Positions 51,846 through 61,107 of a DNA stretch of 64,000 nt are shown here, piece after piece; the first letter of the stretch is position 1, and each line of letters opens with the position of its first letter. The stretch is from Prevotella sp. P3-122 (GTDB lineage Bacteria > Bacteroidota > Bacteroidia > Bacteroidales > Bacteroidaceae), in the NCBI RefSeq assembly GCF_002251365.1, contig NZ_NPJH01000030.1, positions 62,001-126,000 of the forward strand, written 5' to 3'. The position numbers were made by a program, and so were the translations under genes. The notes below the pieces were generated by a model. That model saw nothing but the letters and a program-made list of their open reading frames with translations. It made no database searches and had not been told where the DNA came from.

Positions 51846-52378
51846 TCCCCAATTTTTTACATTAAAATCATACTACATTCACTATCCTTGCAAACGAGTT
51901 GACGTTGTCGGGGTTATACAACTATTTACAATCAACACATTAAAAAACATCCCTTCACAGTATGTGTGTGTCACCAGTGACGGATGTTTTATAGACATTA
52001 TATATTCAGCACATACCGTCGGGATAACCATACTGCTTGCACCTAATACCAAAGGTTGAGTCTATTACGGAAGAATGTTTAGAGTCAAATTGCTTCAGGA
52101 TTGAAAAATATCCCCAAAAAAGAGTGATCTTTTCGGATTTTTTGCTATCTTTGCCATGTCTTTGGGTTTTATAATTATTTTGATTTGCAACACAATGAGT
52201 AGGTAGAAATAACTGATATGACAGTTTAATGAGACACTCGGCTTTGCCGTTTGCCACAAGCAAGAACATTTTGTTGTCCAAGTACTTACAAAGTTAAACT
52301 ATAGTATTACGGCAATAAGGGTCAATAGAAGAGCTACAAAACTCCAATATATTACATAACCATAAAACATATTTGAAT
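51846..52378. other. Intergenic region without a recognisable gene
   Basis: About 530 bp between divergent rarA and the GH13 gene. It contains a TATCTTTG box at 52146-52153 followed by a 16-codon ORF (52157-52207), and further short open frames on both strands, none with recognisable similarity. The 5' leader of the amylase gene could begin at that box, about 220 nt before its ATG. Confidence 0.5.
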
Positions 52379-54640
52379 ATGAAAAAGACTTACCGATTGT
52401 TGCTAAGTGCATTGCTGGTCACATCAGCACTTATTACAAACGCTGCAACGTTTATAGGGGATCGCACGGATTTCCGCGACGAGACAATCTATTTTGCCAT
52501 GACCACCCGCTTCTACGATGGCGACCCAACAAACAACACCTACTGCTGGGACGGAGTGCTTAACGTGAACGACCCGGAATGGCGCGGCGACTTCAAAGGA
52601 CTTATCGACAAGCTCGACTACATCAAGGCTCTCGGATTTACTGCCGTATGGATTACGCCTATCGTTGAGAACGCTTCCGGACTCGACTATCACGGCTACC
52701 ATGCCATGGACTTCTCTAAAATAGACCACCGATACGTAGGAAAGTCCAACACTGATGCTGATGCTGACGTAGCATTCCAGACGCTCATTGACGAGGTGCA
52801 CAGACGCGGCATGAAGATTATTCTTGACGTTGTGCTGCAACATACCGGCAACTTCGGCGAAGCACGTCTTTGCAAGATGTTTGAAAAGGACTATTCTAAA
52901 GACCTTGGACACATCAGCTGCATGAAAGTGGTGCCGCAGAGTGAAGGCGGCATGCTTCCGGAGAACTATGCCTCTATGAAGCCGACAGAGCAGTACGGCT
53001 CACGCTTGGCACTAATGAAGAATACGGATTACAAGAACAATGACATTCACAACTATTGGCACCACAAGGCGTGGTTTGACTGGGACGACCCGTCACGCTG
53101 GTGGGGACAGATAGCAGGCGACTGCGTGGATCTTAACACAGAGCATCCCGGAGTAAGCTCCTACATCGTGGAATGCTACTCACGCTTCATCAAGATGGGC
53201 GTTGACGGCTTCCGTATCGACACCGCTGGACACCTCCCGCGTCTGTCGTTCAACAACAATTTCTTGCCGCAATTCCAAGAAGCGGCAGAATCGGCAGAAG
53301 CAAAGGCTAAACGTGGTGACAGTCCATTCTTCATGTTCGGTGAAGTATGCGCTCGCTCTATGGAAGTGATTTATCGTGGCGCAAACTACAACTGCTCGCC
53401 TTGCTACTATACATGGAAGGAGTCAAAAGACTATCCGTGGGACTATGACCCTGCCTCATGGGACAATGTGGTGGCTATCCCGACACCCAACGAAGGCTCA
53501 CATGACTATGAGACCGTCAGTGGACACACCAACTGGGAATTCGCACTCCGGCAAGGAGAAGACGATCTTGGTCATTCAGATGAAATCTTGCGCCGCAGCG
53601 ACAACGCTCTGCTCAATGGTAACGATTACCATACTCCTGACCACTCCGACTTTTCCGGTATGAGCGTCATAGACTTTGCCATGCACTGGAATTTCAACTC
53701 CGCCTCTGGTGCTTTTGGCGTGCATACACAAGACTATCTCTACAACGACGCCACCTACAATGTGGTTTATGTGGATTCGCACGACTATGCCCCCGATAGC
53801 AATTGCCGCTTCAATAAGGACCAGGCGACATGGGCTGAAAACCTCTCGCTCATGTTCACCTTCCGCGGCATACCGTGTCTGTTTTATGGATCAGAAGTGG
53901 AATTCCAGAAAGGAAAAGATATAGATAAAGGTGCTATGTTACCGCTCAAGGACACCGGCCGTGCCTATTTTGGCGGTTATATCGAAGGAAACGTGAATGT
54001 TATGGACTTTGCGGAATACAGCGATGCTACAGGTAACATGGCTTCGACACTGACTTATCCTCTGGCGCGCCACATCCAGCGTCTGAACAAGATACGTGCG
54101 GCAGTGCCTGCTCTGCGTAAGGGACAATATTCTACAGAGGGATGCTCGGGCAACCTTTCCTTCAAGCGGCGCTATAAAGATGGCAATGTTGATTCATACG
54201 TTCTTGTCACCATCTCCGGGAACTCCACTTTCACAAATATCCTGAACGGAACGTACGTGGATGCCGTTACAGGCGATATAAAAAATGTGGCAAACAATAC
54301 TCTTACGGCAGAATGCTCTGGAAAGGGAAATATGCGCGTATATGTGCTCAACGGTCCGGGCAAGATAGGCGACGACGGCAAATACCTGTATGATGATGCA
54401 TCAGTAGATCAACCTTGGGCGGCATGGCCTGACGAAACCATGCCTGACGACACCTGGACCATCAGACCGGTAGAAGGCGAGGGTTCAACAGGAATAAACA
54501 TCAACATCCCGGCAGACGATGCGAATGCTGCTACCGAATACCTCAACCTCCAAGGTGTACGCATCACGCAGCCCGCCACCTCCGGAATTTACATCGTAAA
54601 GAAAGGGAATAAAGTAAGCAAGTCTTATATTCGGAAATAA
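52379..54640 (+). CDS. Secreted GH13 alpha-amylase-family glycosidase
   Basis: A 753-aa secreted enzyme (signal peptide MKKTYRLLLSALLVTSALIT, cut before ATF). The catalytic barrel holds the GH13 triad: D281 in GFRIDTA, E322 in FMFGEV and D466 in YVDSHD; DVVLQHTGN is conserved region I. A calcium-binding style and a B domain are present. It should cleave alpha-glucans (starch, maltodextrin) at the surface. A C-terminal beta domain ends with YLNLQGVRI...GIYIVKKGNKVSKSYI, the same type of tail as the other secreted enzymes. ATG at 52379 is used; a TTG 6 bp earlier is unlikely. Confidence 0.92.
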   Translation: MKKTYRLLLSALLVTSALITNAATFIGDRTDFRDETIYFAMTTRFYDGDPTNNTYCWDGVLNVNDPEWRGDFKGLIDKLDYIKALGFTAVWITPIVENASGLDYHGYHAMDFSKIDHRYVGKSNTDADADVAFQTLIDEVHRRGMKIILDVVLQHTGNFGEARLCKMFEKDYSKDLGHISCMKVVPQSEGGMLPENYASMKPTEQYGSRLALMKNTDYKNNDIHNYWHHKAWFDWDDPSRWWGQIAGDCVDLNTEHPGVSSYIVECYSRFIKMGVDGFRIDTAGHLPRLSFNNNFLPQFQEAAESAEAKAKRGDSPFFMFGEVCARSMEVIYRGANYNCSPCYYTWKESKDYPWDYDPASWDNVVAIPTPNEGSHDYETVSGHTNWEFALRQGEDDLGHSDEILRRSDNALLNGNDYHTPDHSDFSGMSVIDFAMHWNFNSASGAFGVHTQDYLYNDATYNVVYVDSHDYAPDSNCRFNKDQATWAENLSLMFTFRGIPCLFYGSEVEFQKGKDIDKGAMLPLKDTGRAYFGGYIEGNVNVMDFAEYSDATGNMASTLTYPLARHIQRLNKIRAAVPALRKGQYSTEGCSGNLSFKRRYKDGNVDSYVLVTISGNSTFTNILNGTYVDAVTGDIKNVANNTLTAECSGKGNMRVYVLNGPGKIGDDGKYLYDDASVDQPWAAWPDETMPDDTWTIRPVEGEGSTGININIPADDANAATEYLNLQGVRITQPATSGIYIVKKGNKVSKSYIRK

Positions 54641-54708
54641 CCCCATTGCTTTTCATAAATAGAGCGTTCCCGCAATACAAACGCTTTCCCGCAATACAGC
54701 AATTATCA

Positions 54709-54742
54709 CGAGGGCGTGTCACTTCATGTTGACACGCCCTCG
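54709..54742 (+). terminator. Terminator after the amylase gene
   Basis: CGAGGGCGTGTCA (54709-54721) and TGACACGCCCTCG (54730-54742) form a perfect 13-bp stem with an 8-nt loop, followed by TTCATATT. It lies about 70 nt after the stop. Confidence 0.8.
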
Positions 54743-54884
54743 TTCATATTCGGGATATAATTGTTATTAGCAGAGGTAAAGTATTATGGCTTATCCGAAT
54801 AATGGAATGATGTCTTGTAGATTACTATCTTAAAGAGAGCCGGATATATTTGGCATTATCTACGAATACGTTTGCATCACTGAT

Positions 54885-54945
54885 AAGGTTAATAACCTTA
54901 CGGGCGCAAGGTTAATAACCTTACGGGCGAAAGGTTATTAACCTT
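54885..54945. repeat. Tandem palindrome array, 23-bp period, three units
   Basis: AAGGTTAATAACCTT at 54885-54899 and 54908-54922, and AAGGTTATTAACCTT at 54931-54945, are each near-perfect palindromes at a constant 23-bp spacing. The 8-nt spacers are ACGGGCGC and ACGGGCGA. The surrounding 54743-55169 holds no gene that I can see. A further imperfect dyad (TGTGATAATCTT...AAGATTATCACA, about 55036-55081) follows. Confidence 0.85.
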
Positions 54946-55169
54946 ATCGGCAATGCAATATAATACGAACGGACCATGCAACACTAAGTGATAATCACTC
55001 TAAACGTCTGATGAACCATTATATATATAAAGAACTGTGATAATCTTCTATTTTCTTTGCGAAAACTTGAAGATTATCACAGTCACTTGAATGGGGTTAT
55101 TGTCCGGTCATTCTGACATGCACAGCACAAACATCTGTTTCTGTATCAGAGCCTCATAACCTAAAAAAA

Positions 55170-56696
55170 TCATTGATGCTGTTCTCGCAGCAGGTCGTTG
55201 ACAGTCTTCACAGGATTGAAGGTCTCAAGTGGAACCTCCACGAATATGGTATTCCAGTCGCTCATGGCACCATTCCACAATCCTGGAAGCTCGAGGGCCT
55301 TCAGTTCCTTGCCGTTCTTGCTCTTAGAACTTATGAAGCCTGTGGAGCGGTCAACATAATCAGGAAGATTGAAACGGTTGCCCTTGTAGTCCTTTGTCGC
55401 GCATACCAGGTCAACAGGATTGAAGTGGGTACCATTTTTGAACATCTTTACATATTCCTCGTTGGCGGTATCAATCTGGCTGCTCTCCAGTATCTGCAGG
55501 CTAACGGTGCCGTCCTGATTATATGTGAGGAACGGTCCTCCTCCCGGCTCGCCGACATTCTTCACAACTCCACAAACCCTCATCGGGCGGTTGAGCTTCT
55601 TGCGCAGGTAGATGACGAGGTCGGCATCCTCCAGTTCCTTAATGTCGGTCTTGCGGCAGCACAGGTCACGCTGTACGAAACGTATGATTTCCTCAAGCTG
55701 CTCGTGAGTGTAACGGCCAGAATCTAACAGGCGCAGATAGTCAAACGCCTTTGCCTGTAGGGTGACGAGCACACCTGCTATCACCTGCTTCCACTCTACC
55801 GTTGCTGGCTTTAGCCTGTCGGGAACAACGTTGTCGATATTCTTGATGAATACTATGTCGGCATCTATCTCGTTGAGGTTCTCGATGAGTGCGCCATGTC
55901 CTCCTGGCCTGAAGAGCAGTGAGCCGTCGGCATTGCGGAATGGAGTGTTGTCGGTATTTGCGGCAATAGTGTCTGTCGATGGTTTCTGCTCGGAGAATGA
56001 CACATTATATGTTACTCCGAACTGGTTGGCATATTTCTCCAGCTTCTCTGCCACCTTGTTCTTGAACAGCTCAAGATGCTCGTGCGAGACGGTGAAGTGA
56101 ACGTTGGCCTTACCATTGGAGCTCGCATACATGGCAGCCTCTACGAGATGCTCCTCCATTGGTGTGCGCGGGCCGTCCTCATAGTTGTGGAAAAGCAGCA
56201 ATCCCTTCGGCAGCTGACCGTAGTTGAGACCTTCGGCAGCAAGCATGTTTCGTGCTATTGCCTTATAGTTGCCCTCGGCAAGAAGAGTCTTGATGTTCTT
56301 ACCCTCATTCTGCTTGCACTTGTCACACAATTCCTCGCGGAAGGCGAAGTCGCGAATACGCTCGAAATAGCATTTCTCGAAGTCTGTTGTAGGCACGTCA
56401 TAGTCTGCATCTACGAATGCAAACATATTCTTGAACATACGGCTGGCAGCTCCAGATGCCGGAACGAACTTCACGATAGTGTGACCCTCATCCTTGTAAT
56501 CCTGCCATGCCTTTACATATGCCTCTCTCTCCTCGCTGTCGGGAGCGACAATTCCTTTCTCCACACTTGCCGCAGCCTCAAGCTTCAGGAAAGGAAATCC
56601 CTCGGCAATCTGCTCCAGCTGTTGTCTAACCTGCTCCTCGGTGATACCGCGAGCGGCAATTTGCTTCAAATCACTTTCTGTAAACATAATATTCAT
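55170..56696 (-). CDS. DUF4301 family protein
   Basis: A 508-aa cytoplasmic protein of the Bacteroidetes DUF4301 family: FTESDLKQIAARGITEEQV at the start, FVPASGAASRMFKNMFAF, LLLFHNYEDGPRTPMEEHLV, RPGGHGALIENLNEIDADIV and GVVKNVGEPGGGPF, the last two resembling nucleotidyltransferase or UTP-sugar pyrophosphorylase loops. The function is not established. Start 56696 (MNIMFTESD) fits the promoter TATATTTG at 56728-56721; 56687 is an alternative and the open frame begins at 56723. Confidence 0.85.
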   Translation of the reverse strand: MNIMFTESDLKQIAARGITEEQVRQQLEQIAEGFPFLKLEAAASVEKGIVAPDSEEREAYVKAWQDYKDEGHTIVKFVPASGAASRMFKNMFAFVDADYDVPTTDFEKCYFERIRDFAFREELCDKCKQNEGKNIKTLLAEGNYKAIARNMLAAEGLNYGQLPKGLLLFHNYEDGPRTPMEEHLVEAAMYASSNGKANVHFTVSHEHLELFKNKVAEKLEKYANQFGVTYNVSFSEQKPSTDTIAANTDNTPFRNADGSLLFRPGGHGALIENLNEIDADIVFIKNIDNVVPDRLKPATVEWKQVIAGVLVTLQAKAFDYLRLLDSGRYTHEQLEEIIRFVQRDLCCRKTDIKELEDADLVIYLRKKLNRPMRVCGVVKNVGEPGGGPFLTYNQDGTVSLQILESSQIDTANEEYVKMFKNGTHFNPVDLVCATKDYKGNRFNLPDYVDRSTGFISSKSKNGKELKALELPGLWNGAMSDWNTIFVEVPLETFNPVKTVNDLLREQHQ

Positions 56697-56720
56697 AGCA
56701 TATTTATGGTAAATGTGCAA

Positions 56721-56778
56721 CAAATATAGTTACTTTTTCTGAAAAGCAGAAATATTTCACCGAAAAACACTAACTTTG
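56721..56778. promoter_or_regulatory. Divergent promoters of DUF4301 and the RSH gene
   Basis: The minus strand has TATATTTG (56728-56721) for DUF4301; the plus strand has TAACTTTG (56771-56778), 13 nt before the first ATG of the RSH gene. Clear -33 elements are lacking for both. Confidence 0.5.
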
Positions 56779-56791
56779 TGGACAAAATTAT

Positions 56792-59008
56792 ATGATTATG
56801 GAGCAGACATTCGAATTTACGCAGAACGAGAAGAACGAAGCACTTGCCATTCTCGCAAGATTAAAAGAGGACATCGGTGACACCCTGAAGCCCGGTGACG
56901 AGCGAAAACTGCACGAGCATATCATAGATGCGATATCAGAAAACAAGATACAGAGGGACATATTCGGGCTGAACCCCATACTGCACGCCCTGCAGACTGC
57001 CGAGATAGCAACTCACGAGATAGGACTGAAACGCGATGGAGCCATAGCGGTATTACTATACAACTGCGTACAGCATGACATGCTGGGGCTCGACAACATA
57101 AAAAATGATTTCGGCCAGAGCGTCGCTAATATCATAAACGGACTAATAAAGGTACAAAGCCTTTACCGCAAAAATCCCGTTGTGGAAAGCGAGAATTTCC
57201 GCAACCTGCTGCTGTCCTTCGCCGAGGACATGAGGGTTATCCTCATAATGATTGCCGACAGGGTGAACTTGATGAGGCAGATAAAGCACACTACCAACAC
57301 CGAGGCTCAGAGGCAGGTCAGCGAGGAGGCAAGCTACCTTTATGCGCCCCTGGCCCACAAGCTGGGACTGTACAAGCTGAAGAGCGAGCTTGAGGACTTG
57401 TCGCTCAAATACCTTGAGCGCGACGCATACTATATGATAAAGGAGAAACTCAATGCCACAAAACGCTCAAGGGACGCCTACATCGATAAATTCATAAAAC
57501 CCATTCAGCAAAAACTTGAGGAGGCAGGACTGCACTTCCACATGAAGGGCAGAACCAAGAGCATACACTCAATATGGCAAAAGATGAAGAAGCAGAAATG
57601 CGGCTTCGAGGGCATATACGACCTCTTCGCCATACGAATAATCATCGATGCTCCGCTTAAACTGGAGAAAATGCAATGCTGGCAGGCATTCTCAATAGTT
57701 ACCGACATGTATCAGCCAAACCCGAAACGTCTGCGCGACTGGCTGTCTGTTCCTAAATCCAACGGTTACGAGAGCCTGCACATAACAGTTCTCGGCCCCG
57801 AGAAGAAATGGGTGGAGGTACAGATCAGGACAGAGCGTATGGACGACATAGCTGAACATGGTCTTGCCGCACACTGGAGATACAAGGGGGTAAAGAGCGA
57901 GAGCAACATAGACCAATGGCTGGCCAATATACGCTCGGCTCTTGAGGCCGGCGACGACCTGGAGGTTATGGACCAGTTCAAGATGGACCTCTACGATGAC
58001 GAGGTGTTCATCTTTACTCCAAAAGGCGACCTCATAAAATTCCCCAAGGGTGCAACGGTACTCGATTTCGCATACCACATACATACAGGAGTTGGAAACA
58101 GCTGCGTTGGAGGACGTATCAACGGCAAGGTCGTTCCTTTCAGACAAATACTCAACTCTGGTGATACCGTGGAGATAATCACCCAAACCAACCAGAAGCC
58201 CAAGCGTGACTGGCTGAACATAGTGAAGACATCAAGGGCAAAGGCTAAAATAAGGCTCGCCCTGAAGGAAACACAGAAGAAAGAAGGCCTAATGGCCAAG
58301 GAACTGCTTGAGCGGAGATTCAAGAACAGGAAGATAGAGCCGGAAGAGAGCATCATGGGACAGCTCATTACCAAGATGGGCTTCAAGGAGCAGAGTGACT
58401 TCTACAAGCAGATTGCTGACGAGAAGCTCGACCCCAACGCCGTGATAGAAAAGTATCTGCAGATACGTGACCAGACGGTAAATACAGGACAGCAGAAACC
58501 CACACGCTCAGCCGAAGAGTTTGAATACGAGAACCCAGTTGAGGATATAGCAAGGCAAAACGATGACGCACTCATCATCGACCGCAACCTCATGGGCATA
58601 GACTACTCTCTGGCACAATGCTGCCGTCCCATCTACGGCGACTCGATATTTGGCTTTGTCACAGTATCGGGAGGTATCAAGATACACCGCACCGACTGCC
58701 CCAACGCACCAGAACTGTACCGGCGCTTCGGCTACAGAGTGGTGAAAGCGCGCTGGAGCGGCAAGGGCAACGGACAATATGCCATAACGCTCAGGGTTAT
58801 CGGCAACGATGACATAGGAATAGTCAACAACATTACCTCGATAATCTCGAAAGAGGAGAAAATCGTCATGAGGTCAATAAATATTGACAGCAACGATGGA
58901 TTGTTCAGGGGCAACCTCGTCATACAGCTTGAAGACGTGTCAAGACTCAACTCCATCATCAAGAAACTGCAACAAGTTAAGGGAGTAAAACAAGTAACAA
59001 GGGTATAA
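56792..59008 (+). CDS. Long RelA/SpoT homologue with degenerate hydrolase site
   Basis: A 738-aa RSH protein with the usual order: HD region (about 50-190), synthetase (about 235-350: GRTKSIHSIWQKM, GIYDLFAIRIIID, VQIRTERMDDIAEHGLAAHW), TGS (about 410-470: FIFTPKGDLIKFPKGATVLD), a helical part with a CxxPxxGD-like CCRPIYGDSIFGF, and a C-terminal ACT domain. The hydrolase motif normally HDxxED reads Y90 N91 ... Q94 H95, so (p)ppGpp hydrolysis should be lost and the enzyme should act only as a synthetase. Another hydrolase must then exist outside the window. Starts at 56792 or 56798. Confidence 0.92.
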   Translation: MIMEQTFEFTQNEKNEALAILARLKEDIGDTLKPGDERKLHEHIIDAISENKIQRDIFGLNPILHALQTAEIATHEIGLKRDGAIAVLLYNCVQHDMLGLDNIKNDFGQSVANIINGLIKVQSLYRKNPVVESENFRNLLLSFAEDMRVILIMIADRVNLMRQIKHTTNTEAQRQVSEEASYLYAPLAHKLGLYKLKSELEDLSLKYLERDAYYMIKEKLNATKRSRDAYIDKFIKPIQQKLEEAGLHFHMKGRTKSIHSIWQKMKKQKCGFEGIYDLFAIRIIIDAPLKLEKMQCWQAFSIVTDMYQPNPKRLRDWLSVPKSNGYESLHITVLGPEKKWVEVQIRTERMDDIAEHGLAAHWRYKGVKSESNIDQWLANIRSALEAGDDLEVMDQFKMDLYDDEVFIFTPKGDLIKFPKGATVLDFAYHIHTGVGNSCVGGRINGKVVPFRQILNSGDTVEIITQTNQKPKRDWLNIVKTSRAKAKIRLALKETQKKEGLMAKELLERRFKNRKIEPEESIMGQLITKMGFKEQSDFYKQIADEKLDPNAVIEKYLQIRDQTVNTGQQKPTRSAEEFEYENPVEDIARQNDDALIIDRNLMGIDYSLAQCCRPIYGDSIFGFVTVSGGIKIHRTDCPNAPELYRRFGYRVVKARWSGKGNGQYAITLRVIGNDDIGIVNNITSIISKEEKIVMRSINIDSNDGLFRGNLVIQLEDVSRLNSIIKKLQQVKGVKQVTRV

Positions 59009-59076
59009 GCTGTTAAACATTCTTAAAACTATCAAAACCAGCACACATACAATATCATCAAGTCAGCGAAATTTTG

Positions 59077-59084
59077 TAACTTTG
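59077..59084 (+). promoter_or_regulatory. -7 box of the rplU-rpmA operon
   Basis: TAACTTTG matches TAnnTTTG; a -33 TTTG is not clear. The transcript would begin near 59090 and carry an ~80-nt leader. Confidence 0.5.
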
Positions 59085-59097
59085 CGTCCGATTTAGT

Positions 59098-59157
59098 CCG
59101 TGGAGGCTTGAAAAAGTGACAGTAAACGCTGTCCGCCTTACGGAAAAACCCGTTTTT
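59098..59157 (+). ncRNA. Structured leader of rplU (possible autoregulatory element)
   Basis: CCGT (59098-59101) pairs with ACGG (59140-59143), AGGC (59104-59107) with GCCT (59135-59138), and GACAG (59118-59122) with CTGTC (59129-59133), giving a stem with an asymmetric A-rich internal loop. The same ACGG can instead pair with CCGT at 59150-59153, which is followed by TTTT, so two alternative folds exist. Position before L21 suggests control by a ribosomal protein, as known for L21 leaders in Firmicutes; equivalence is inference. Confidence 0.45.
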
Positions 59158-59169
59158 ATAATTTAATTA

Positions 59170-59487
59170 ATGTACGCAATTGTAGAAATTAACGGTCAAC
59201 AGTTCAAAGTTGAGGAGGGCAAGAAGCTCTTCATCAATCGCCTGAAAGATGCTGAGGCTGGTAAGACTGTTGAATTTGACAAGGTTCTGCTCGTTGACAA
59301 CAACGGAACTGTCACAGTTGGTGCCCCTACTGTAAGTGGAGCAAAGGTAGTAGTTGAAGTTGTGAACCCGCTGGTAAAGGGTGACAAGGTAATCGTCTTC
59401 AAGATGAAGCGCCGCAAGGACTATCGTAAGAAGAACGGACACCGCAGCCAGTTCACAGAAGTAGAAATCAAACAAGTAATCGCTTAA
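59170..59487 (+). CDS. rplU: 50S ribosomal protein L21
   Basis: A 105-aa protein starting [20 protein letters not shown], with [20 protein letters not shown] and the RNA-binding [20 protein letters not shown] near the end, all L21 hallmarks. It is the first gene of the rplU-rpmA operon, 15 bp before rpmA. Confidence 0.98.
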   Translation: MYAIVEINGQQFKVEEGKKLFINRLKDAEAGKTVEFDKVLLVDNNGTVTVGAPTVSGAKVVVEVVNPLVKGDKVIVFKMKRRKDYRKKNGHRSQFTEVEIKQVIA

Positions 59488-59502
59488 AAGGAGGAATTCA
59501 GA

Positions 59503-59793
59503 ATGGCACATAAAAAAGGTGTAGGTAGTTCTAAGAACGGCCGTGAATCAGCTTCACAAAGATTAGGCGTGAAAATCTGGGGTGGACAGTCTATCATCGC
59601 AGGCAACATCATCGTTCGTCAGCGTGGTAACAAGCACTTCCCAGGAGAAGGTGTAGCACAGGGCAAGGACGACACTCTGTATGCTCTTACCGACGGAATC
59701 GTTTACTTCCACAAGGGACGCCGCGACAAGAGCACTGTCTCTGTTCTCTCTCCAGAGGTATATGCCGAGAAAACGAAGAAAGCTGAGGCATAA
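59503..59793 (+). CDS. rpmA: 50S ribosomal protein L27
   Basis: A 96-aa protein beginning [20 protein letters not shown], with [20 protein letters not shown] and [11 protein letters not shown]. The N-terminus begins directly with the mature AHKKG sequence, so it lacks the cleavable extension seen in some Firmicutes L27. GGAGG (59490-59494) is a possible but unusual Shine-Dalgarno for this phylum. Confidence 0.98.
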   Translation: MAHKKGVGSSKNGRESASQRLGVKIWGGQSIIAGNIIVRQRGNKHFPGEGVAQGKDDTLYALTDGIVYFHKGRRDKSTVSVLSPEVYAEKTKKAEA

Positions 59794-59828
59794 ATATTAA
59801 AATCCAAACTTATTCCAAACAAACAACA

Positions 59829-59864
59829 GAATGCCAATTCCACAAACAAGTGGAATTGGCATTC
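59829..59864 (+). terminator. Terminator of rplU-rpmA
   Basis: GAATGCCAATTCCAC (59829-59843) and GTGGAATTGGCATTC (59850-59864) form a perfect 15-bp stem with a 6-nt loop, about 35 nt after the rpmA stop. Confidence 0.8.
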
Positions 59865-59990
59865 CTGCGTTATTGGAGATTGACATTGAAGTATTAAGGG
59901 GGATTCCAAATACCCAACAATTAAATTTTGCTCACAAGTAAATCATAGCCTTAAAGCAAATTCCTCACCCACCTTTCAAAACAAAAAATA

Positions 59991-60032
59991 AGAAGTAACG
60001 ATTCAGATGACCATACTGATATCGTTACTTCT
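59991..60032 (-). terminator. Probable terminator of the OmpH-like gene
   Basis: AGAAGTAACGAT (59991-60002) and ATCGTTACTTCT (60021-60032) form a perfect 12-bp stem with an 18-nt loop, about 57 nt downstream of the minus-strand gene's stop; TTATTTTTTG on that strand follows. 59865-60088 holds no gene. Confidence 0.65.
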
Positions 60033-60088
60033 AACAAAGCCTCTTCATAAAAATGACTATATTATTATGTAGAGACTAAAATGTTTTC

Positions 60089-60733
60089 TTACTTCTTAGC
60101 CTTATCTGCCTTTTCAGTCTGAGCAGCCTCCTTTGCAGCAGGTTTACCCTTGTATGCCTTGTTCAGACCAGCAATAATTTCGTTAGTGATGTCATATGCT
60201 TTGTCAGCATAGAGAAGGTTGTCACCCTGCTTGCTGAAGATGATGCTGTACTTCTTGTCCTTGTTGTAAACGGCCAGATAGTGCTGGATGCTGTCGCGGA
60301 GAGCCTTGTTGAACTTATCGGTCTCATTCTGGAACTCCGTGCTCAATCGCTGGTTGAGAACCTGAAGGTCGTTGCCTTGCTTCTGCAGTCCTGCATTTAT
60401 GGCTTCGGCCTGTTCGCGAGTGTAGGCATTCTGCTGTACCTTCTGCTGGAAGTTAGCCACTGCAGCCTGAAGAGCCTCCTGCTTCTTGGCAAGGGTGTTC
60501 TGGATGTTCTGACCCTTCTTCTGGAGGATAAGGCTATACTCTTTGCAGAACTTGTACTGGCTCATTATGGAGTCAACCTCAACGTAGGCTATCTTTAATT
60601 CACCTGCAACGGCTGTTTTGTTTGCATTCTCAGGCTTCTGATCCATCTGAGGATTGCTCTTGTCGCATGCGGTAAGGGCTGCAGTAGCAACGAAAGCTAC
60701 GGCGAGATTGCGGAAAATGTTCTTCTTTTTCAT
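60089..60733 (-). CDS. OmpH/Skp-like periplasmic chaperone (lipoprotein)
   Basis: A 214-aa protein with a signal peptide ending LTACDK, so Cys23 may carry lipid. The body fits the Skp/OmpH family: a beta strand KIAYVEVDSIMSQYKFCKEY, a long charged coiled coil (about 75-155) and the closing strand KKYSIIFSKQGDNLLYADKA. The last ~25 residues are Lys/Ala-rich. Skp-type chaperones hold unfolded outer-membrane proteins. The lipobox makes it differ from soluble Skp. Confidence 0.88.
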   Translation of the reverse strand: MKKKNIFRNLAVAFVATAALTACDKSNPQMDQKPENANKTAVAGELKIAYVEVDSIMSQYKFCKEYSLILQKKGQNIQNTLAKKQEALQAAVANFQQKVQQNAYTREQAEAINAGLQKQGNDLQVLNQRLSTEFQNETDKFNKALRDSIQHYLAVYNKDKKYSIIFSKQGDNLLYADKAYDITNEIIAGLNKAYKGKPAAKEAAQTEKADKAKK

Positions 60734-60789
60734 TACTTACTTATGTGTTTAGTTATAATTATTCAAACGTTATGTTCTGCTCCGATAAA

Positions 60790-60984
60790 TCAATATGCCT
60801 TTCCAGACTTGCGTGCCTCCCTGTCCTGGTCGAGAACGCAATGGATGCCCTTCTTGCGAAGCGCCTCACTGTCATGAATATGTTGGGAAGAAAACGAGCC
60901 TCCCTTCTTGAAAATTACTTTTACGCATAATAATAGCATGCAAATAGCAATTATTAACACGCCCAAGAGCAGAGTTTCTATCAT
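60790..60984 (-). CDS. Small single-helix membrane protein
   Basis: A 64-aa protein starting MIETLLLGVLIIAICMLLLC, one membrane helix, then KKGGSFSSQHIHDSEALRKK and GIHCVLDQDREARKSGKAY. Small proteins with this layout recur in Bacteroidetes; the role is unknown. The start at 60984 is chosen over the longer frame (to 61047) because a consensus promoter lies at 61035-61005. Confidence 0.7.
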   Translation of the reverse strand: MIETLLLGVLIIAICMLLLCVKVIFKKGGSFSSQHIHDSEALRKKGIHCVLDQDREARKSGKAY

Positions 60985-61004
60985 TTTTATTAACTTTGTG
61001 CCTG

Positions 61005-61035
61005 CAAAGGTAGTGCAAACCGAGCAAAACACAAA
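61005..61035 (-). promoter_or_regulatory. Promoter of the small membrane protein
   Basis: On the minus strand TTTG (61035-61032), a 19-nt spacer and TACCTTTG (61012-61005) match the Bacteroidetes consensus; the leader is about 15 nt. Confidence 0.7.
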
Positions 61036-61107
61036 ATAATTCGACATTTATTTTTAGTTTATTCAACTTTGACAACAAGGAAACATTATAACTATAATAT
61101 TAAAACA

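Noticed and set aside
52006..52281. 91-codon minus-strand ORF upstream of the amylase
   Set aside because: No family, no promoter, and it crosses a plus-strand promoter-like box; probably chance.
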